Of a DNA stretch of 64,000 bases, positions 1 to 9,134 are shown one piece after another (within the stretch, counting starts at the first letter, position 1; every line of letters begins with the position of its first letter). The notes below the pieces were generated by a model that saw nothing but the letters and a program-made list of their open reading frames with translations, was not told the origin of the DNA and did not search any database. Source of the DNA: Pseudomonas lundensis (GTDB lineage: Bacteria; Pseudomonadota; Gammaproteobacteria; Pseudomonadales; Pseudomonadaceae); assembly GCF_001042985.1 (NCBI RefSeq), contig NZ_JYKY01000022.1:1-64000 (forward strand). The letters run 5' to 3'. Position numbers and translations under genes: made by a program.

Positions 1-127
1 TGAACGTTTGCCAACGGCGACATCGGTAGAGGATTACGAAGCCTTGCTGCCGTGGAACTGCGAACCTCGACTTCACAGCTAAACGCTTTACCCATCTTTA
101 GCCAAGTGGGGTTTATGGAGCGCTTAC
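1..127 (+). mobile_element. Right end of an IS66-family insertion sequence (partial)
   Basis: The first 127 bases are the end of an insertion sequence that continues to the left. It contains the tail of a TnpC-like transposase (2-82), a short non-coding stretch, and a terminal sequence that, read on the minus strand from base 127, begins GTAAGCGCTCC. IS66-family inverted repeats are known to begin with GTAA, usually GTAAGCG. The element ends inside the reading frame of the adjacent Ser/Thr kinase. Neither the other end nor the 8-bp target duplication can be seen, so completeness and mobility are unknown. Confidence 0.8.
2..82 (+). CDS. tnpC: IS66-family transposase TnpC, C-terminal fragment
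   Basis: This is an open frame from the window edge to TAA at 80-82, giving 26 residues that include EDYEALLPWNCEP. The EALLPW-type ending is characteristic of the IS66 transposase C-terminal domain (DDE transposase family). Only the tail is present because the gene starts outside the window. It lies in the correct orientation just inside the IS66 terminal repeat that ends at 127. The full-length state of the transposase cannot be judged. Confidence 0.75.
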   Translation, partial: ERLPTATSVEDYEALLPWNCEPRLHS

Positions 128-982
128 AAAGCACCAGCGCTTTTTCGCGGGTTTCAGCGCCTCACTCAGTTGCTCAATGCTCACCGTTCGCTGCTTAGGG
201 TCCTGCTTGATCGCCTTTTGCAGCGCCGACCAGAATTGACTTGGCAGGTGCCGGGGCTTTTTGTGCGGCGAGCGCTGAGGCGGATACTCCGACAGTGTGG
301 GGATGCGCGGATTGAAGGGCGGTTTGCCCGTTGCCAGTTCATGCAGTAAGCAACCCACGCTGTAGAGTTCAGCCTGGCGCGTTAGCGGGCCGCCGTGCCG
401 CAGTTCGGGCGCCGCATAACCGGGCGTCCAGGCGTTGAATCGGGTACGGCTCAGCGACGCCAGCCCTTGCAGTTGCCCCGCTTCGCTTTGCCCAAGCCCG
501 AAGTCAAACAGGCGTACCCCCTGCTCGCTCAGCAGTACGTTGCCGGGTTTGATGTCGCCATGCAGCACGCCGTGTTGATGGGCGTGCGCCAGCACCGAGA
601 GCAGGGGCAAGCCGATTTCCTGCAACTGGTGCAGGGGCAAGCCTAAGGGGCGCTCGCACAAAACGCGGTCGAGGGTCGGGCCGCGCAGCAGCTCCATCAC
701 GATAAATCCCCGATCATGCTCGGGGTCGATGCCAAAGCTATACAGGTGCACGAGGTTGGGATGGCGAACCTGACGCATCAGCGCAAATTCGTTGAACAGC
801 AGGGCATTGGCGTCGGGCGCGTGGGCGAGTTCGTCATTGAGGATTTTCAGGGCCACATCGGCGTACGGATCACCTAACTGCTCCTGCAACAGGTCGCGCG
901 CGCAGTAGACCGCGCCCATGCCACCGGCGCCCAGCAAACGCTCCAACCGGTAGCGGCCACCCCATAGCGTGGCACCTCCCAC
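113..982 (-). CDS. stk1: Stk1-like Ser/Thr protein kinase, C-terminus truncated by IS66
   Basis: This is a Hanks-type kinase of the H2-T6SS type. Visible motifs are the glycine loop GAGGMG (18-23), the ATP-binding Lys in VALKIL (46), catalytic HGDIKPGN (141-148, HGD replacing HRD), DFG (160-162) and an APE motif in GYAAPE. Together with the phosphatase next door it probably sets the phosphorylation state of Fha or another T6SS component. The start is GTG at 982. The last four codons (VSAP and TAA) come from the IS66 end, which begins exactly at base 127, so the native C-terminal tail is missing. I recall P. aeruginosa Stk1 being about 330 residues, against 289 here. The kinase domain itself looks complete, so activity may persist while tail-dependent functions would be lost. 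Confidence 0.85.
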   Translation of the reverse strand: MGGATLWGGRYRLERLLGAGGMGAVYCARDLLQEQLGDPYADVALKILNDELAHAPDANALLFNEFALMRQVRHPNLVHLYSFGIDPEHDRGFIVMELLRGPTLDRVLCERPLGLPLHQLQEIGLPLLSVLAHAHQHGVLHGDIKPGNVLLSEQGVRLFDFGLGQSEAGQLQGLASLSRTRFNAWTPGYAAPELRHGGPLTRQAELYSVGCLLHELATGKPPFNPRIPTLSEYPPQRSPHKKPRHLPSQFWSALQKAIKQDPKQRTVSIEQLSEALKPAKKRWCFVSAP

Positions 983-1004
983 GCCCCCGTCAGAAGCGGT
1001 TGAG

Positions 1005-1718
1005 TCATTGAGCGATCACCACGGCACTCAGGTTATCCCGCGCCTCGCCCGCCAGCACGGCGTCAAACAGACGCGCCAGGCAGGTGTGCGGGGCGTCTTC
1101 ATTCATCGCCTGCCCCAACATTTTCGGGCTCAAGTCTTGATAAAGGCCGTCGCTGCACAACAGGAACACATCCCCCGGCTGAACAGCAAACGACAGAATA
1201 TCCAGCGTCAGCCGCTCCCCGGCCCCCACCGCATGGGTCAAGGCCCGTGCATCGGGATGCGCCATGGCCTGCCCGGGGCTCATGTGTTCTTGCTCCATCA
1301 GTTGCCGTGCAAAGGAGTGATCACGAGAGAGTTGGTACAGCCGCTGTTCGCGCCACAAATAACAACGACTGTCCCCGGCCCAGACACACGCCCCCTGCTG
1401 CCCTTCGAGGATCAAGACCACCACGGTGCTACCACTGACAGTGCCCGCCGAGTCAGCAATCAGGCGGTGATGGGTGTCGTGCAGGGACTCGCGCACGGCC
1501 TGCAGCCGTGACTCAAAATCCGTTTGCACAGGCAGCGCGCCCAAACGGCTGACCAGCCTCAGGCTGGCAAGATCACCGCGCGAGTGGCCTCCCATACCGT
1601 CCGCCACCGCCCAGAGCCCCTGCTGCGGACGGTCGAGAACGGCGTCTTCGTTACGTGTGCGCACCTTGCCCATGTCCGTGCGCGCAGCACTTCGCCAAGT
1701 CATCCCGGTGTGCTTCAC
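1005..1718 (-). CDS. stp1: Stp1-like PP2C-family Ser/Thr phosphatase of the T6SS
   Basis: This 237-residue protein has PP2C/SpoIIE-type metal-binding motifs in order: RNEDA near the N-terminus, VADGMGGH (first Asp for metal), GDSRCYLW, LCSDGL and ARDNLSAVVI at the C-terminus. It should remove phosphate from targets of the neighbouring Stk1 kinase and so act as the off-switch of threonine phosphorylation control. Its start overlaps the tssM stop by four bases (ATGA), which implies translational coupling. It is followed 22 bases later by stk1. This order (tssM-stp1-stk1) is that of the P. aeruginosa H2-T6SS. No defect is visible. Confidence 0.9.
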   Translation of the reverse strand: MKHTGMTWRSAARTDMGKVRTRNEDAVLDRPQQGLWAVADGMGGHSRGDLASLRLVSRLGALPVQTDFESRLQAVRESLHDTHHRLIADSAGTVSGSTVVVLILEGQQGACVWAGDSRCYLWREQRLYQLSRDHSFARQLMEQEHMSPGQAMAHPDARALTHAVGAGERLTLDILSFAVQPGDVFLLCSDGLYQDLSPKMLGQAMNEDAPHTCLARLFDAVLAGEARDNLSAVVIAQ

Positions 1719-4700
1719 AGTTGCGCCGGCAAGCGAAAACTGCGCAGCACTTGCAGGTCAAAGGGGTTGGGCGTGCGTTGGCTCGTCAGCAGGTAGTTGG
1801 CCCGCAGACCGCCCACCTCCGCTTGCAGCAACATGACGTCGCGACCGCTCAGGTAATCCACCTGCATCAAGTCCAGCAGCCTGAAAAACGACCACGGGCC
1901 GGTGCTTTTTTCGATGCCCAGCGGACGACCCGCCGCTTTCTCCAACACCAGGCTGGTGCGCCCGTTGTTGATCGACGTCGGCCATTGCAGGGTGGTGGTC
2001 ACAATAGGGCCATGCCGGTATTCAATGACTTGATCACCGAAACGCAACTGCGCGCGGCTCACGCTGGAGTCCAGGCTGTAGGGTTCCAGGGTGAACTGCA
2101 CTTGCGGCTGCGACGGGTCCTGGGCGAAGAAGCCCTGTCGAATGATCTGCGCTGTGGCGATTTGTTCAAAGAAGGCGGCCGACATCGGCAAGTGCTGGCC
2201 GTCCATGCTGCGCAAGCGGTAGTTGCCCGCTTCGCCAGCGACGAACGGTTTGAGCCAGTTATCGAAGAACTGTTCAACCAGCCCTTGGCCTTTGAAAAAC
2301 GCCCGAAAGTCGTTGAGCGCCACATCACTGCTGCTGTGGGCACTGAAGGGGTAACGTCGGTCGATGGCGCGCGTATAAAACCTGTACAGCTCGTATTTGT
2401 AGCGCTTATCCACGAATTGATAGGCATCGTTGAGTACCAGTCTCCAGGTGTTTTCAGCCACACCGTTGAACCAGCGATCCAGCGGACGCGGCAGACGTTG
2501 AGCGCTCTGGCGCAGGTGGCTCAAGGCATCTCGCTGGCCGCTCATGCGCTGGCGGGCGATTTCATAGGCCGCGTTATCCGGCGCACTGGCGCTGGCCAGT
2601 CCGGCCATTTGCGACTGCAGATCGGTAAGCCCGGCCAACAGAGGCAAGAGGCTGCCAGCGGGGCCGTTGTTGTCATCCAATAACTGATGAAGCGGCTCGA
2701 ACTGTCGCTGTAAGGCTTTTTTGGCGGTGTCCGGCACGTGATCCGACACCGCCTCAGCCCCCTTGGCCGCCACGTCTGCGGCAACCGTAACCGCTCCTGC
2801 CAGCGGCCCGGCAGCGGGGGCGGGGGGCAATGCCGGTAACGCGTCTGCCAACGTGCTGAAGCGCGTGTTTTCCCGCACCGCCAGCAGCATGCGCACAACC
2901 GGCGAGTTGGCAGAGGTCATCCCGGCCAGTTGCTCGGCACTGTCGCGTGCGTCATCGAACGGCTCCAGCCCCAGTTGCCCGACTGCCGCCGTCCACTGTT
3001 CGGCGTAATCGTGGAAGTAGAGTTGTTCCAGTTCAACCATGAGCTTGCGCATGTCCATCGCGCTGATGCTGCTGCCCTCTCCCAGCACCCAGTTATCGCG
3101 CAGAATGCCGCTCACCAGACTTACGCCCTGGATCGAAAAATACTGTTGATAACCTTGGCGCGTGTAAAACCCCGGAATCTCATAATCGGCGCCGCTGAAC
3201 AGATGACCTTGTGGCCCCAAGTGCTGAGCAAGGCTGTAAGGCGGCAAGGATCGTGACTGCTCGCGCAGCGTGCGATAGACCACGGTTGCCAACGACTCAC
3301 TGCGCAGCACCTGACGCGCTTGAGCAATCAGGGCCGAATCCAGCACAGGCTTTATCGGGGTTTTCAGTAACCGTTCGAAGTGCTGATTCAGGCCGTTCTG
3401 CACCTGTGTCAGGCCGCGATAGCGCATCGACCAGTCGTTGGCCACCCAACCCTTGAGCCAGGCGGGGTCGCGCTTGTCACTCACGTCGAACATCAGGTAG
3501 GCGCGCAGGCTGTTGAGCAAGGAGTCGCGGTTGCTCAGGTTGGCACGAATCTGTTGTTCGAGCTGTTGGATAACCCGTGGCATCAACTCGGTTTGCAAGG
3601 TGTGTTGATAAGCACGTTCGACCCGCTCGCGCACCTCTGCGCCTTGATACAGCCCCGTGCGTTCATACAGGGCCGTGTCCAGTGGCGAGGCAAAGACCTG
3701 GGTGGCGGCGTAGTGCGTGTCCAGGGTCTGAAGAACGGCCTTGGCATCATCACGGGGGCTCAACTGCCCCTGTTGTTGACCCCATTGCTGGGCCAGCTGT
3801 CGCAATTGTTCAAGACGCCCGTGGTTGGATGAAAAACTGCCGGCCCACAACATGCCCAAAGCAGCCAGCACACCCATGGCCGCCATGTAGTGGAAACGCT
3901 GCCCCCAATGCAGGCGTCGGCGCTCGCGTTTGTCCAGTTCGGCCAGTTGCGCCTCGGGGAACATCACGCGGCTGAGCAGATGATGGATGAAGTAAGCATG
4001 GCCCGAGAGCATCGCGGGCATCGCCCGGGTGTGCTCCACGCCAGCCCCGGTTTCATCAGGCTGCGGGACATGAGGCGCGCTGGTCAGATAAAAACCCCGC
4101 AGCGGGCTGGCCCGTTGATAGCGGTTGCCGGTGAACGTCATGTCGGCAAACACACACAACTGCGTCGCGACGTCACTCAATTGCCGAGGGAAGTCCAGCA
4201 TTCGCCCGCGCCGCCGGGTATCGCGTTCTTGATGCATCCGCGCGATGACCTGGCTGTTGAGCCGCACCAACAACGCCTCGCACTCGCTACGCATGAGCGC
4301 TGCACCGCCCTGCCCCGGCTCAAAGGTGGCACCGAATACCTGAGCGCGCTCTTCACGGGTCAGAGCCTCGAAAAACTCGGTAAAGCCGGGTATCAGGTCG
4401 GTCTTGGTCAGCACCAGGTACACCGGCAACTCGATGCGTAATACCTGATGTACGTCTTGCAGCCGTGCCCGGATCTGATCCGACAGCCCGGAGAGCCTGT
4501 CGTGACTGGCCTGCATCAGGCTGTCCACCGGGACAGTCACCAGCACCCCGTTCAACGGTCGCTCGCGTTTGCGTTTACGCAGCAGGCCCAGCAAGGTCTT
4601 CCAGCCGCTGGCATTAACCGGTTCATTGCCCTGGGTCAGATAGCCCCCGGCGGTGTCGATCAGCACCCCGTGTTCGGCAAAGTACCACTCACAGTCCCGC

Positions 4701-5215
4701 GTACCGCGCAGGTCGCGGGTGAGGCTGCGATCAAGTTTATTCAGTGGAAACTCTAGCCCGGAAAAATCGAGCAGGCTGGTCTTGCCGGCGCCTTGCGGCC
4801 CGAGCACCACGTACCAGGGCAGTTCGTCGCGCCAGCGCTCGCTGCGCCCTTTGTACACGCTGGTGTTTTTCAGGGTGTGCAGCGCTTGCTTGAAACGCTT
4901 GCGCAGGGTTTTGCGTGCGGCCTCGGCGTCGAGTGCCTCACGCGCTTGAATCTGGCCTTCTTCGCTGTCTGCCATGGTTTTTTTATGCTGGCCTGCACGC
5001 CAGCTGACAAACACCATGGCCAGCCCCCACACGAGGATCAAGACACTGATGCTCAACAGCCGCGCCACGGGGTCGGCCCAAAACTTGTGATCGTTTACGG
5101 CCAGCAACGGCCCGCCCCACCACACCAGCAACGCAACGGACAGCACCAGCAAGAGGCTCCAGAGCCATGTTTGCGTCAGTAACGCTGCGGCTTTTTTCAA
5201 CACACTTTTCATCAT
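1715..5215 (-). CDS. tssM: T6SS membrane-complex protein TssM (IcmF)
   Basis: This is a 1166-residue IcmF-family inner-membrane protein. Two N-terminal membrane segments (about 15-37 and 52-71) precede a cytoplasmic NTPase-like domain with an intact Walker A, GPQGAGKT, at 139-146. A third membrane segment around 440-460 leads to the large periplasmic ImcF-related/TssM C-terminal region, which contacts the lipoprotein TssJ. Together with TssL and TssJ it forms the trans-envelope complex on which the baseplate docks. ATGA overlaps occur with tssL upstream (5212-5215) and stp1 downstream (1715-1718). The length is normal for the family. Confidence 0.95.
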   Translation of the reverse strand: MMKSVLKKAAALLTQTWLWSLLLVLSVALLVWWGGPLLAVNDHKFWADPVARLLSISVLILVWGLAMVFVSWRAGQHKKTMADSEEGQIQAREALDAEAARKTLRKRFKQALHTLKNTSVYKGRSERWRDELPWYVVLGPQGAGKTSLLDFSGLEFPLNKLDRSLTRDLRGTRDCEWYFAEHGVLIDTAGGYLTQGNEPVNASGWKTLLGLLRKRKRERPLNGVLVTVPVDSLMQASHDRLSGLSDQIRARLQDVHQVLRIELPVYLVLTKTDLIPGFTEFFEALTREERAQVFGATFEPGQGGAALMRSECEALLVRLNSQVIARMHQERDTRRRGRMLDFPRQLSDVATQLCVFADMTFTGNRYQRASPLRGFYLTSAPHVPQPDETGAGVEHTRAMPAMLSGHAYFIHHLLSRVMFPEAQLAELDKRERRRLHWGQRFHYMAAMGVLAALGMLWAGSFSSNHGRLEQLRQLAQQWGQQQGQLSPRDDAKAVLQTLDTHYAATQVFASPLDTALYERTGLYQGAEVRERVERAYQHTLQTELMPRVIQQLEQQIRANLSNRDSLLNSLRAYLMFDVSDKRDPAWLKGWVANDWSMRYRGLTQVQNGLNQHFERLLKTPIKPVLDSALIAQARQVLRSESLATVVYRTLREQSRSLPPYSLAQHLGPQGHLFSGADYEIPGFYTRQGYQQYFSIQGVSLVSGILRDNWVLGEGSSISAMDMRKLMVELEQLYFHDYAEQWTAAVGQLGLEPFDDARDSAEQLAGMTSANSPVVRMLLAVRENTRFSTLADALPALPPAPAAGPLAGAVTVAADVAAKGAEAVSDHVPDTAKKALQRQFEPLHQLLDDNNGPAGSLLPLLAGLTDLQSQMAGLASASAPDNAAYEIARQRMSGQRDALSHLRQSAQRLPRPLDRWFNGVAENTWRLVLNDAYQFVDKRYKYELYRFYTRAIDRRYPFSAHSSSDVALNDFRAFFKGQGLVEQFFDNWLKPFVAGEAGNYRLRSMDGQHLPMSAAFFEQIATAQIIRQGFFAQDPSQPQVQFTLEPYSLDSSVSRAQLRFGDQVIEYRHGPIVTTTLQWPTSINNGRTSLVLEKAAGRPLGIEKSTGPWSFFRLLDLMQVDYLSGRDVMLLQAEVGGLRANYLLTSQRTPNPFDLQVLRSFRLPAQL

Positions 5216-6093
5216 GACTTCCTGTTCGCAACTGCAGGCTGGTCCGCTGCAACGTGCTGTTCGTAAGGTTGCATCACGGCTTCACGCTGTTGGCTCAACA
5301 CCCAGGCGAACCCGGTGTACATCACCGTCAGGCAGCTCAGGGTGAACGTGACCCATAACCAGCGCGGCACGAGACGTACCGCACTGCTGCGCGGTGCGTT
5401 CAGGCCTTGCCAGTGAGGCGAGACTTCGCGGATGACATCGCCGCGCAAATGACGGATCTGGCGATAGAGGTTGTCGCGTATCGACTCCAGTTCGAGGGTC
5501 CCGCGCGACTCCACGCGAAAGCGTCCCTCGAACCCCAGCGACAGGCAGACATACAGCAACTCAAGCAAATACAGGTTCTTCGCGGGCTCTCGGGAAAACC
5601 GCTCAATCAGTTGAAACACCTTCTCGCCGCCAAAGGTTTCATTGTGAAAACTGCCCAGCAGACTTTTTTGCGACCAGTCCAGCTCATTGCCCCACACCGT
5701 GGTGCAGATGGCTTCGTCCAACACCGTGCACAGGACGTACCGGGCGTTGATGACCTGCCCGCTTTCACACCCCGCATGCAGGGCGTTGGTTTCGAAAGCC
5801 TTTATTTCTGTGCTGAGCAGGGCATGCAGGACCAGCAGGTCGTTTTGCGCCCTGTGGTCGTCGATCCCCACCACAAATGACAGCACATCGCTGGCTGCCG
5901 CGATCAGGGGATTAAGGCCGACACTGATGTGCTCAGTCGGTTTGAGCTGTGCGTTGTAGACGATGCGTTCATCGATGTTTTCAATGCGCGGCACAGGCTC
6001 GCTGTCGGTCAGGGCAACGTGTCGCGGCGCTCTGCCGTAACGGTCCAGCAACAGGGTTTTGGCATCGTGCGAATAAGGCGTCTGCGTGTTCAT
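5212..6093 (-). CDS. tssL: T6SS membrane-complex protein TssL (DotU)
   Basis: This is a 293-residue DotU/TssL protein: a cytoplasmic helical domain and a single C-terminal membrane anchor (about 245-266), with a short periplasmic tail and no OmpA-like peptidoglycan-binding extension. The ATG at 6093 (MNTQTPYSHD) is chosen because AGGAA lies about nine bases upstream. An in-frame upstream start at 6117 would overlap tssK and lacks such a site. It partners TssM and contacts the baseplate protein TssK in the inner membrane. Its stop overlaps the tssM start by four bases. Confidence 0.93.
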   Translation of the reverse strand: MNTQTPYSHDAKTLLLDRYGRAPRHVALTDSEPVPRIENIDERIVYNAQLKPTEHISVGLNPLIAAASDVLSFVVGIDDHRAQNDLLVLHALLSTEIKAFETNALHAGCESGQVINARYVLCTVLDEAICTTVWGNELDWSQKSLLGSFHNETFGGEKVFQLIERFSREPAKNLYLLELLYVCLSLGFEGRFRVESRGTLELESIRDNLYRQIRHLRGDVIREVSPHWQGLNAPRSSAVRLVPRWLWVTFTLSCLTVMYTGFAWVLSQQREAVMQPYEQHVAADQPAVANRKS

Positions 6094-6098
6094 GGGAG

Positions 6099-7430
6099 TC
6101 AGTTCCTGATGGCCCAAAAAGTCAGTTCAAGCTGGGCAAACTCGCCAGACGCATGAAACGCAAAACCGCCCGAGCGCTCCATTTGCGCCAGGTCATCGGC
6201 TGTCAGTTCGAGCACGAAATAGGTTTGGTCGGCGTGATACGGCAATTGCCGGGGCGCGACCGCCAGCGGCTTGAGCTTGAAACCCGGCAGGTGCAGGTTG
6301 ACCAAATGGCGGATGTTTTCCAACGGGCCAATCTTCAAGTGCGCGGGCAACCGATGGCGCAAGGCTTCGTTGTCACACGCGGCCCTGGCCACCACCACGA
6401 ACGTCGTCGTGCCCAGTTGCGAAAGGTCATCAAACTGCGCGACATGCACGCCGTATTGACGCGGCTGCAGCACCAGTTCAATCGCGTGTTGTTCGAGCAC
6501 CATCGACAGCGCCTCGCGCAACGCTTGCATCAGCGCGCGGAAGCTTTCGCCCTGATTGCTGTGCTGGTAGTGGCTGTGCAAACGGGGACGCTTGGTCTCG
6601 CTGGCAAAGGTCGACAGGTCACCCAGCAACGCCAGCAGCACGCAATACAACTCCTCGGGATGCACTTGTTCGAGCTGCAAGTAGTGCAGCAACACCAGTT
6701 CGCTGCGGTTAATCAGTTGCAGCATCATGAAGTCACCGACTTCGGCGCCTCCCACTTTGCCGTTCGAGCGAATCCGCTCGGCCAGCTTCTCGGCCCGGTG
6801 GCCGAGCATGCTGATGACTTCCTTGAGACACGACTGCACGTATCCCGAGCAGTGCGTATGGAGATAGGTGGGCACACACTGCGTATTGAGCCTGATGACG
6901 CCGTCGGGGGTGGTGTCCTGGATCTCGCACACTTGCAATTTGACCCAGGCCTGATCGCTCTGCTGCGCGCCCAGCAGCAAGCGAAAGTCCGGCCGCCCGC
7001 AACTGATCGGGCTGATGGCGTTCTCACCCGCGTTGGAGTCTGCAACCTGTGCTTCATAGCGAGTGTAGCGCGACAACACATCGGCGTGGTCGGTGCGACG
7101 CGCCTCGATGTGGTTGCCTGTGACCAGTGGCAAGGCCAGGTACACAGGGGTTTGCCCGGTATTGGGCGGGATATCGAGCGCAAGGGGCTGATTATCGCCG
7201 CCCAGCTCGAACAGGCTGCCATCCGGCAGCACGCCGGACGCATGGCTGATGACCAGCTTGCTCATGTTGAGAAACTGCACATCGATCTCCAGCCTGAAAA
7301 AACCCCAGAGGTAACGACCCAGCATTTGGGTTCGGGTTTTCAGCTGGTGATCGTAATAACGGTCGCTGTGCTGGAAGTGTTGCGGGCGCAGCAGCAGGCC
7401 TTCCTCCCATATCACTTTATGCACATTCAT
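6099..7430 (-). CDS. tssK: T6SS baseplate protein TssK
   Basis: This 443-residue protein starts MNVHKVIWEEGLLLRPQHFQ, the usual TssK/VasE N-terminus. TssK trimers link the baseplate (TssEFG) to the membrane complex through TssL and TssM. The N-terminal shoulder resembles phage receptor-binding proteins. Its start overlaps the tssJ stop by four bases (ATGA at 7427-7430) and tssL follows five bases later, so it sits within a coupled membrane-complex block. Length and sequence appear complete. Confidence 0.94.
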   Translation of the reverse strand: MNVHKVIWEEGLLLRPQHFQHSDRYYDHQLKTRTQMLGRYLWGFFRLEIDVQFLNMSKLVISHASGVLPDGSLFELGGDNQPLALDIPPNTGQTPVYLALPLVTGNHIEARRTDHADVLSRYTRYEAQVADSNAGENAISPISCGRPDFRLLLGAQQSDQAWVKLQVCEIQDTTPDGVIRLNTQCVPTYLHTHCSGYVQSCLKEVISMLGHRAEKLAERIRSNGKVGGAEVGDFMMLQLINRSELVLLHYLQLEQVHPEELYCVLLALLGDLSTFASETKRPRLHSHYQHSNQGESFRALMQALREALSMVLEQHAIELVLQPRQYGVHVAQFDDLSQLGTTTFVVVARAACDNEALRHRLPAHLKIGPLENIRHLVNLHLPGFKLKPLAVAPRQLPYHADQTYFVLELTADDLAQMERSGGFAFHASGEFAQLELTFWAIRN

Positions 7431-7939
7431 GCGTCATCACCTGCATCAGGGTTCACGTCATCGGCGCGACGGATGCCTGTTTGATCGAGCACCAGGTGTG
7501 CTTGCGTGATCTGCTCGGGGCTCAAGGTGATCACATAGCGCCATCGGGTTTGTGGCAAGTCGCGATACGCGGCCAGCACACCGACATAGCGGCTGACGGG
7601 GGCAACACTGAGCTTGTGCGAAACCGTCTCGCCGGGACGCAATTCGAGTTCTTCGCTGATGAGCAGGTCTTGAGCCAAGACGCTGTCGGCGCGTTCATAC
7701 ACGCTAAAAAAATCAGCGTTCTCAAACGCCACGGGATGCTTGAGTTCGAGCAGCCGAATGACAACCGGTGAAGCGCGCCCGTGTACGTCCGGGTTGACCT
7801 GATCACTGGCGCTCAGGGTCAGGTCCAGTTTGGTGACGTTCGAATACGGCGACAGCGCGCTGCAACCCGCCAACAGCAGCGTGAGCAGCACCATCGGTGC
7901 CTTGAAATGAACAGCAGTACAACGCGGCATCGGCCTCAT
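7427..7939 (-). CDS. tssJ: T6SS outer-membrane lipoprotein TssJ
   Basis: This 170-residue protein has a lipoprotein signal peptide: a hydrophobic run then LLLAGC, with Cys26 as the predicted lipidated residue. The mature domain matches the TssJ/SciN transthyretin-like fold family, which binds the periplasmic end of TssM and anchors the complex to the outer membrane. The start at 7939 overlaps the fha stop by four bases. An ATG at 7930 (MPRCTA) is an equally plausible start, and both keep the signal peptide. It corresponds to lip2 of the P. aeruginosa H2 cluster. Confidence 0.9.
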   Translation of the reverse strand: MRPMPRCTAVHFKAPMVLLTLLLAGCSALSPYSNVTKLDLTLSASDQVNPDVHGRASPVVIRLLELKHPVAFENADFFSVYERADSVLAQDLLISEELELRPGETVSHKLSVAPVSRYVGVLAAYRDLPQTRWRYVITLSPEQITQAHLVLDQTGIRRADDVNPDAGDDA

Positions 7940-9117
7940 CCTTGCGGGGTCTGGTGAAGGGTGGAAATCAAACGCACTTGCTCTTCGTAGGCCTTGGCAA
8001 AATCCCTGGCCAGCAACCGCTCGGTCCAGTCATCGTCCTGTTGCAGCGCCTGGTGGTAGCGCCCAAACGCACGCCATCGACTGCCTGCGGTGGCCAGCAG
8101 CGGCGGGCGGCCATCACGCTCGAAACGCAAGGTCAGTTGGCGTGGGGAAAAGTGCTCAAGGCAGCCACGCATCGCCGCACGGCTGGCGCTGAGCAAGGCC
8201 ACTTGATGGGCCTGCACATCACGAAATGCGCCCGTAACCGATTGCTCTGGCGTCGGCTGATGAGGCGCGCGAGGCCCCAGCAACTGCCTCAAGGCATGCT
8301 GCGCATCGTGGGACGATTTGAGCGGGTTTCGCGCCGTTCCCGGCGCAACGGTACGCGCCAGACGCAACTCATTTTTCAATTCGCCACGCGTCCACATGCA
8401 CTGTTGCAACCCGGCGACGCACTGCTTGAGCAACCCGGCGACATTCAGTGCCAGCGACTCTCTGCCCGCCTGATCAAGGGCGCGCGCGTCCACGCCCAGC
8501 GCCTGGCCAAACGCCTCCCAAAACGAATCAGCCGGGGATGCTCCCGGGCCTTGCGCTGAAACCTCGTCGGGCTGCGTGGGCGCAACCAGGCGCGGGACGA
8601 TCAGGTGTTCAAGGTCAACAGGGGTGAAACCAACGTGATGGTCGTGCTGCCCCCCCGGCTCTTCCCCGAACGGTGAGGCAAACGCGTTTTCCCGAAGCAC
8701 TTGCAACACGTCAGGCTCGATAAACGCATCATCCGGGATCAGGCTGTCTGCGGGTTGCGGCACGCCAACCTGTTCCAGACGCAACTCCAGCGGGGGTTCC
8801 AGACGGGCCCGAATAGACAGGCCGGCAAGGCCGAACACATCGCCGTGATTGATCAGTTGCAACTGGCCCGGAGGCAGATAGGCCTGTCCGCCACTGATCG
8901 AAATGCCGTTGGTACTTACGTCCTGAATGAAGTACGCACCGCGTTCATGGCTGATCCGCGCATGCTGGCCGGAGACCGTTCCGGTTGCGTCCGCGAGCAC
9001 CCAGTCGCATTGATGACTGCGGCCAATGACGCCGCCCGCCGGGGTGAATCTGTACTGACTGGGTTGGCCCGTCGCCGTCGGCGACGTGGCCAGCAAGTCA
9101 AAAACCAGTTCCATCAT
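7936..9117 (-). CDS. fha2: T6SS FHA-domain protein (Fha2/TagH)
   Basis: This is a 393-residue protein with an N-terminal forkhead-associated domain showing the phosphothreonine-pocket motifs GRS (32-34), SGQH (49-52) and STNG (68-71), a variable linker, and the TagH-type C-terminal domain of T6SS-associated FHA proteins. The ATG at 9117 is preferred because AGGAG lies seven bases upstream. An earlier in-frame start at 9138 would overlap the upstream lipoprotein gene. It is the likely reader or substrate of the Stk1/Stp1 switch at the end of the operon, by analogy with Fha1/PpkA/PppA in the H1 system, though here that is inference. Confidence 0.9.
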   Translation of the reverse strand: MMELVFDLLATSPTATGQPSQYRFTPAGGVIGRSHQCDWVLADATGTVSGQHARISHERGAYFIQDVSTNGISISGGQAYLPPGQLQLINHGDVFGLAGLSIRARLEPPLELRLEQVGVPQPADSLIPDDAFIEPDVLQVLRENAFASPFGEEPGGQHDHHVGFTPVDLEHLIVPRLVAPTQPDEVSAQGPGASPADSFWEAFGQALGVDARALDQAGRESLALNVAGLLKQCVAGLQQCMWTRGELKNELRLARTVAPGTARNPLKSSHDAQHALRQLLGPRAPHQPTPEQSVTGAFRDVQAHQVALLSASRAAMRGCLEHFSPRQLTLRFERDGRPPLLATAGSRWRAFGRYHQALQQDDDWTERLLARDFAKAYEEQVRLISTLHQTPQG

Positions 9118-9134
9118 GATGCTGCTCCTGAGGG

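Noticed and set aside
113..982. Calling stk1 a pseudogene
   Set aside because: The catalytic domain with all key motifs is intact. Only the tail is replaced, so truncation rather than inactivation is what the sequence supports.
1655..2683. Long open frame on the plus strand opposite tssM
   Set aside because: It is an antisense shadow of the GC-rich tssM codons. It has no ribosome site, no recognisable domain and low-complexity Gln/Arg/His-rich composition.
5949..7484. 511-codon open frame on the plus strand opposite tssL/tssK/tssJ
   Set aside because: It spans several real genes in antisense, is rich in Gln/His/Arg, and shows no family features. Frame openness follows from third-position GC bias.
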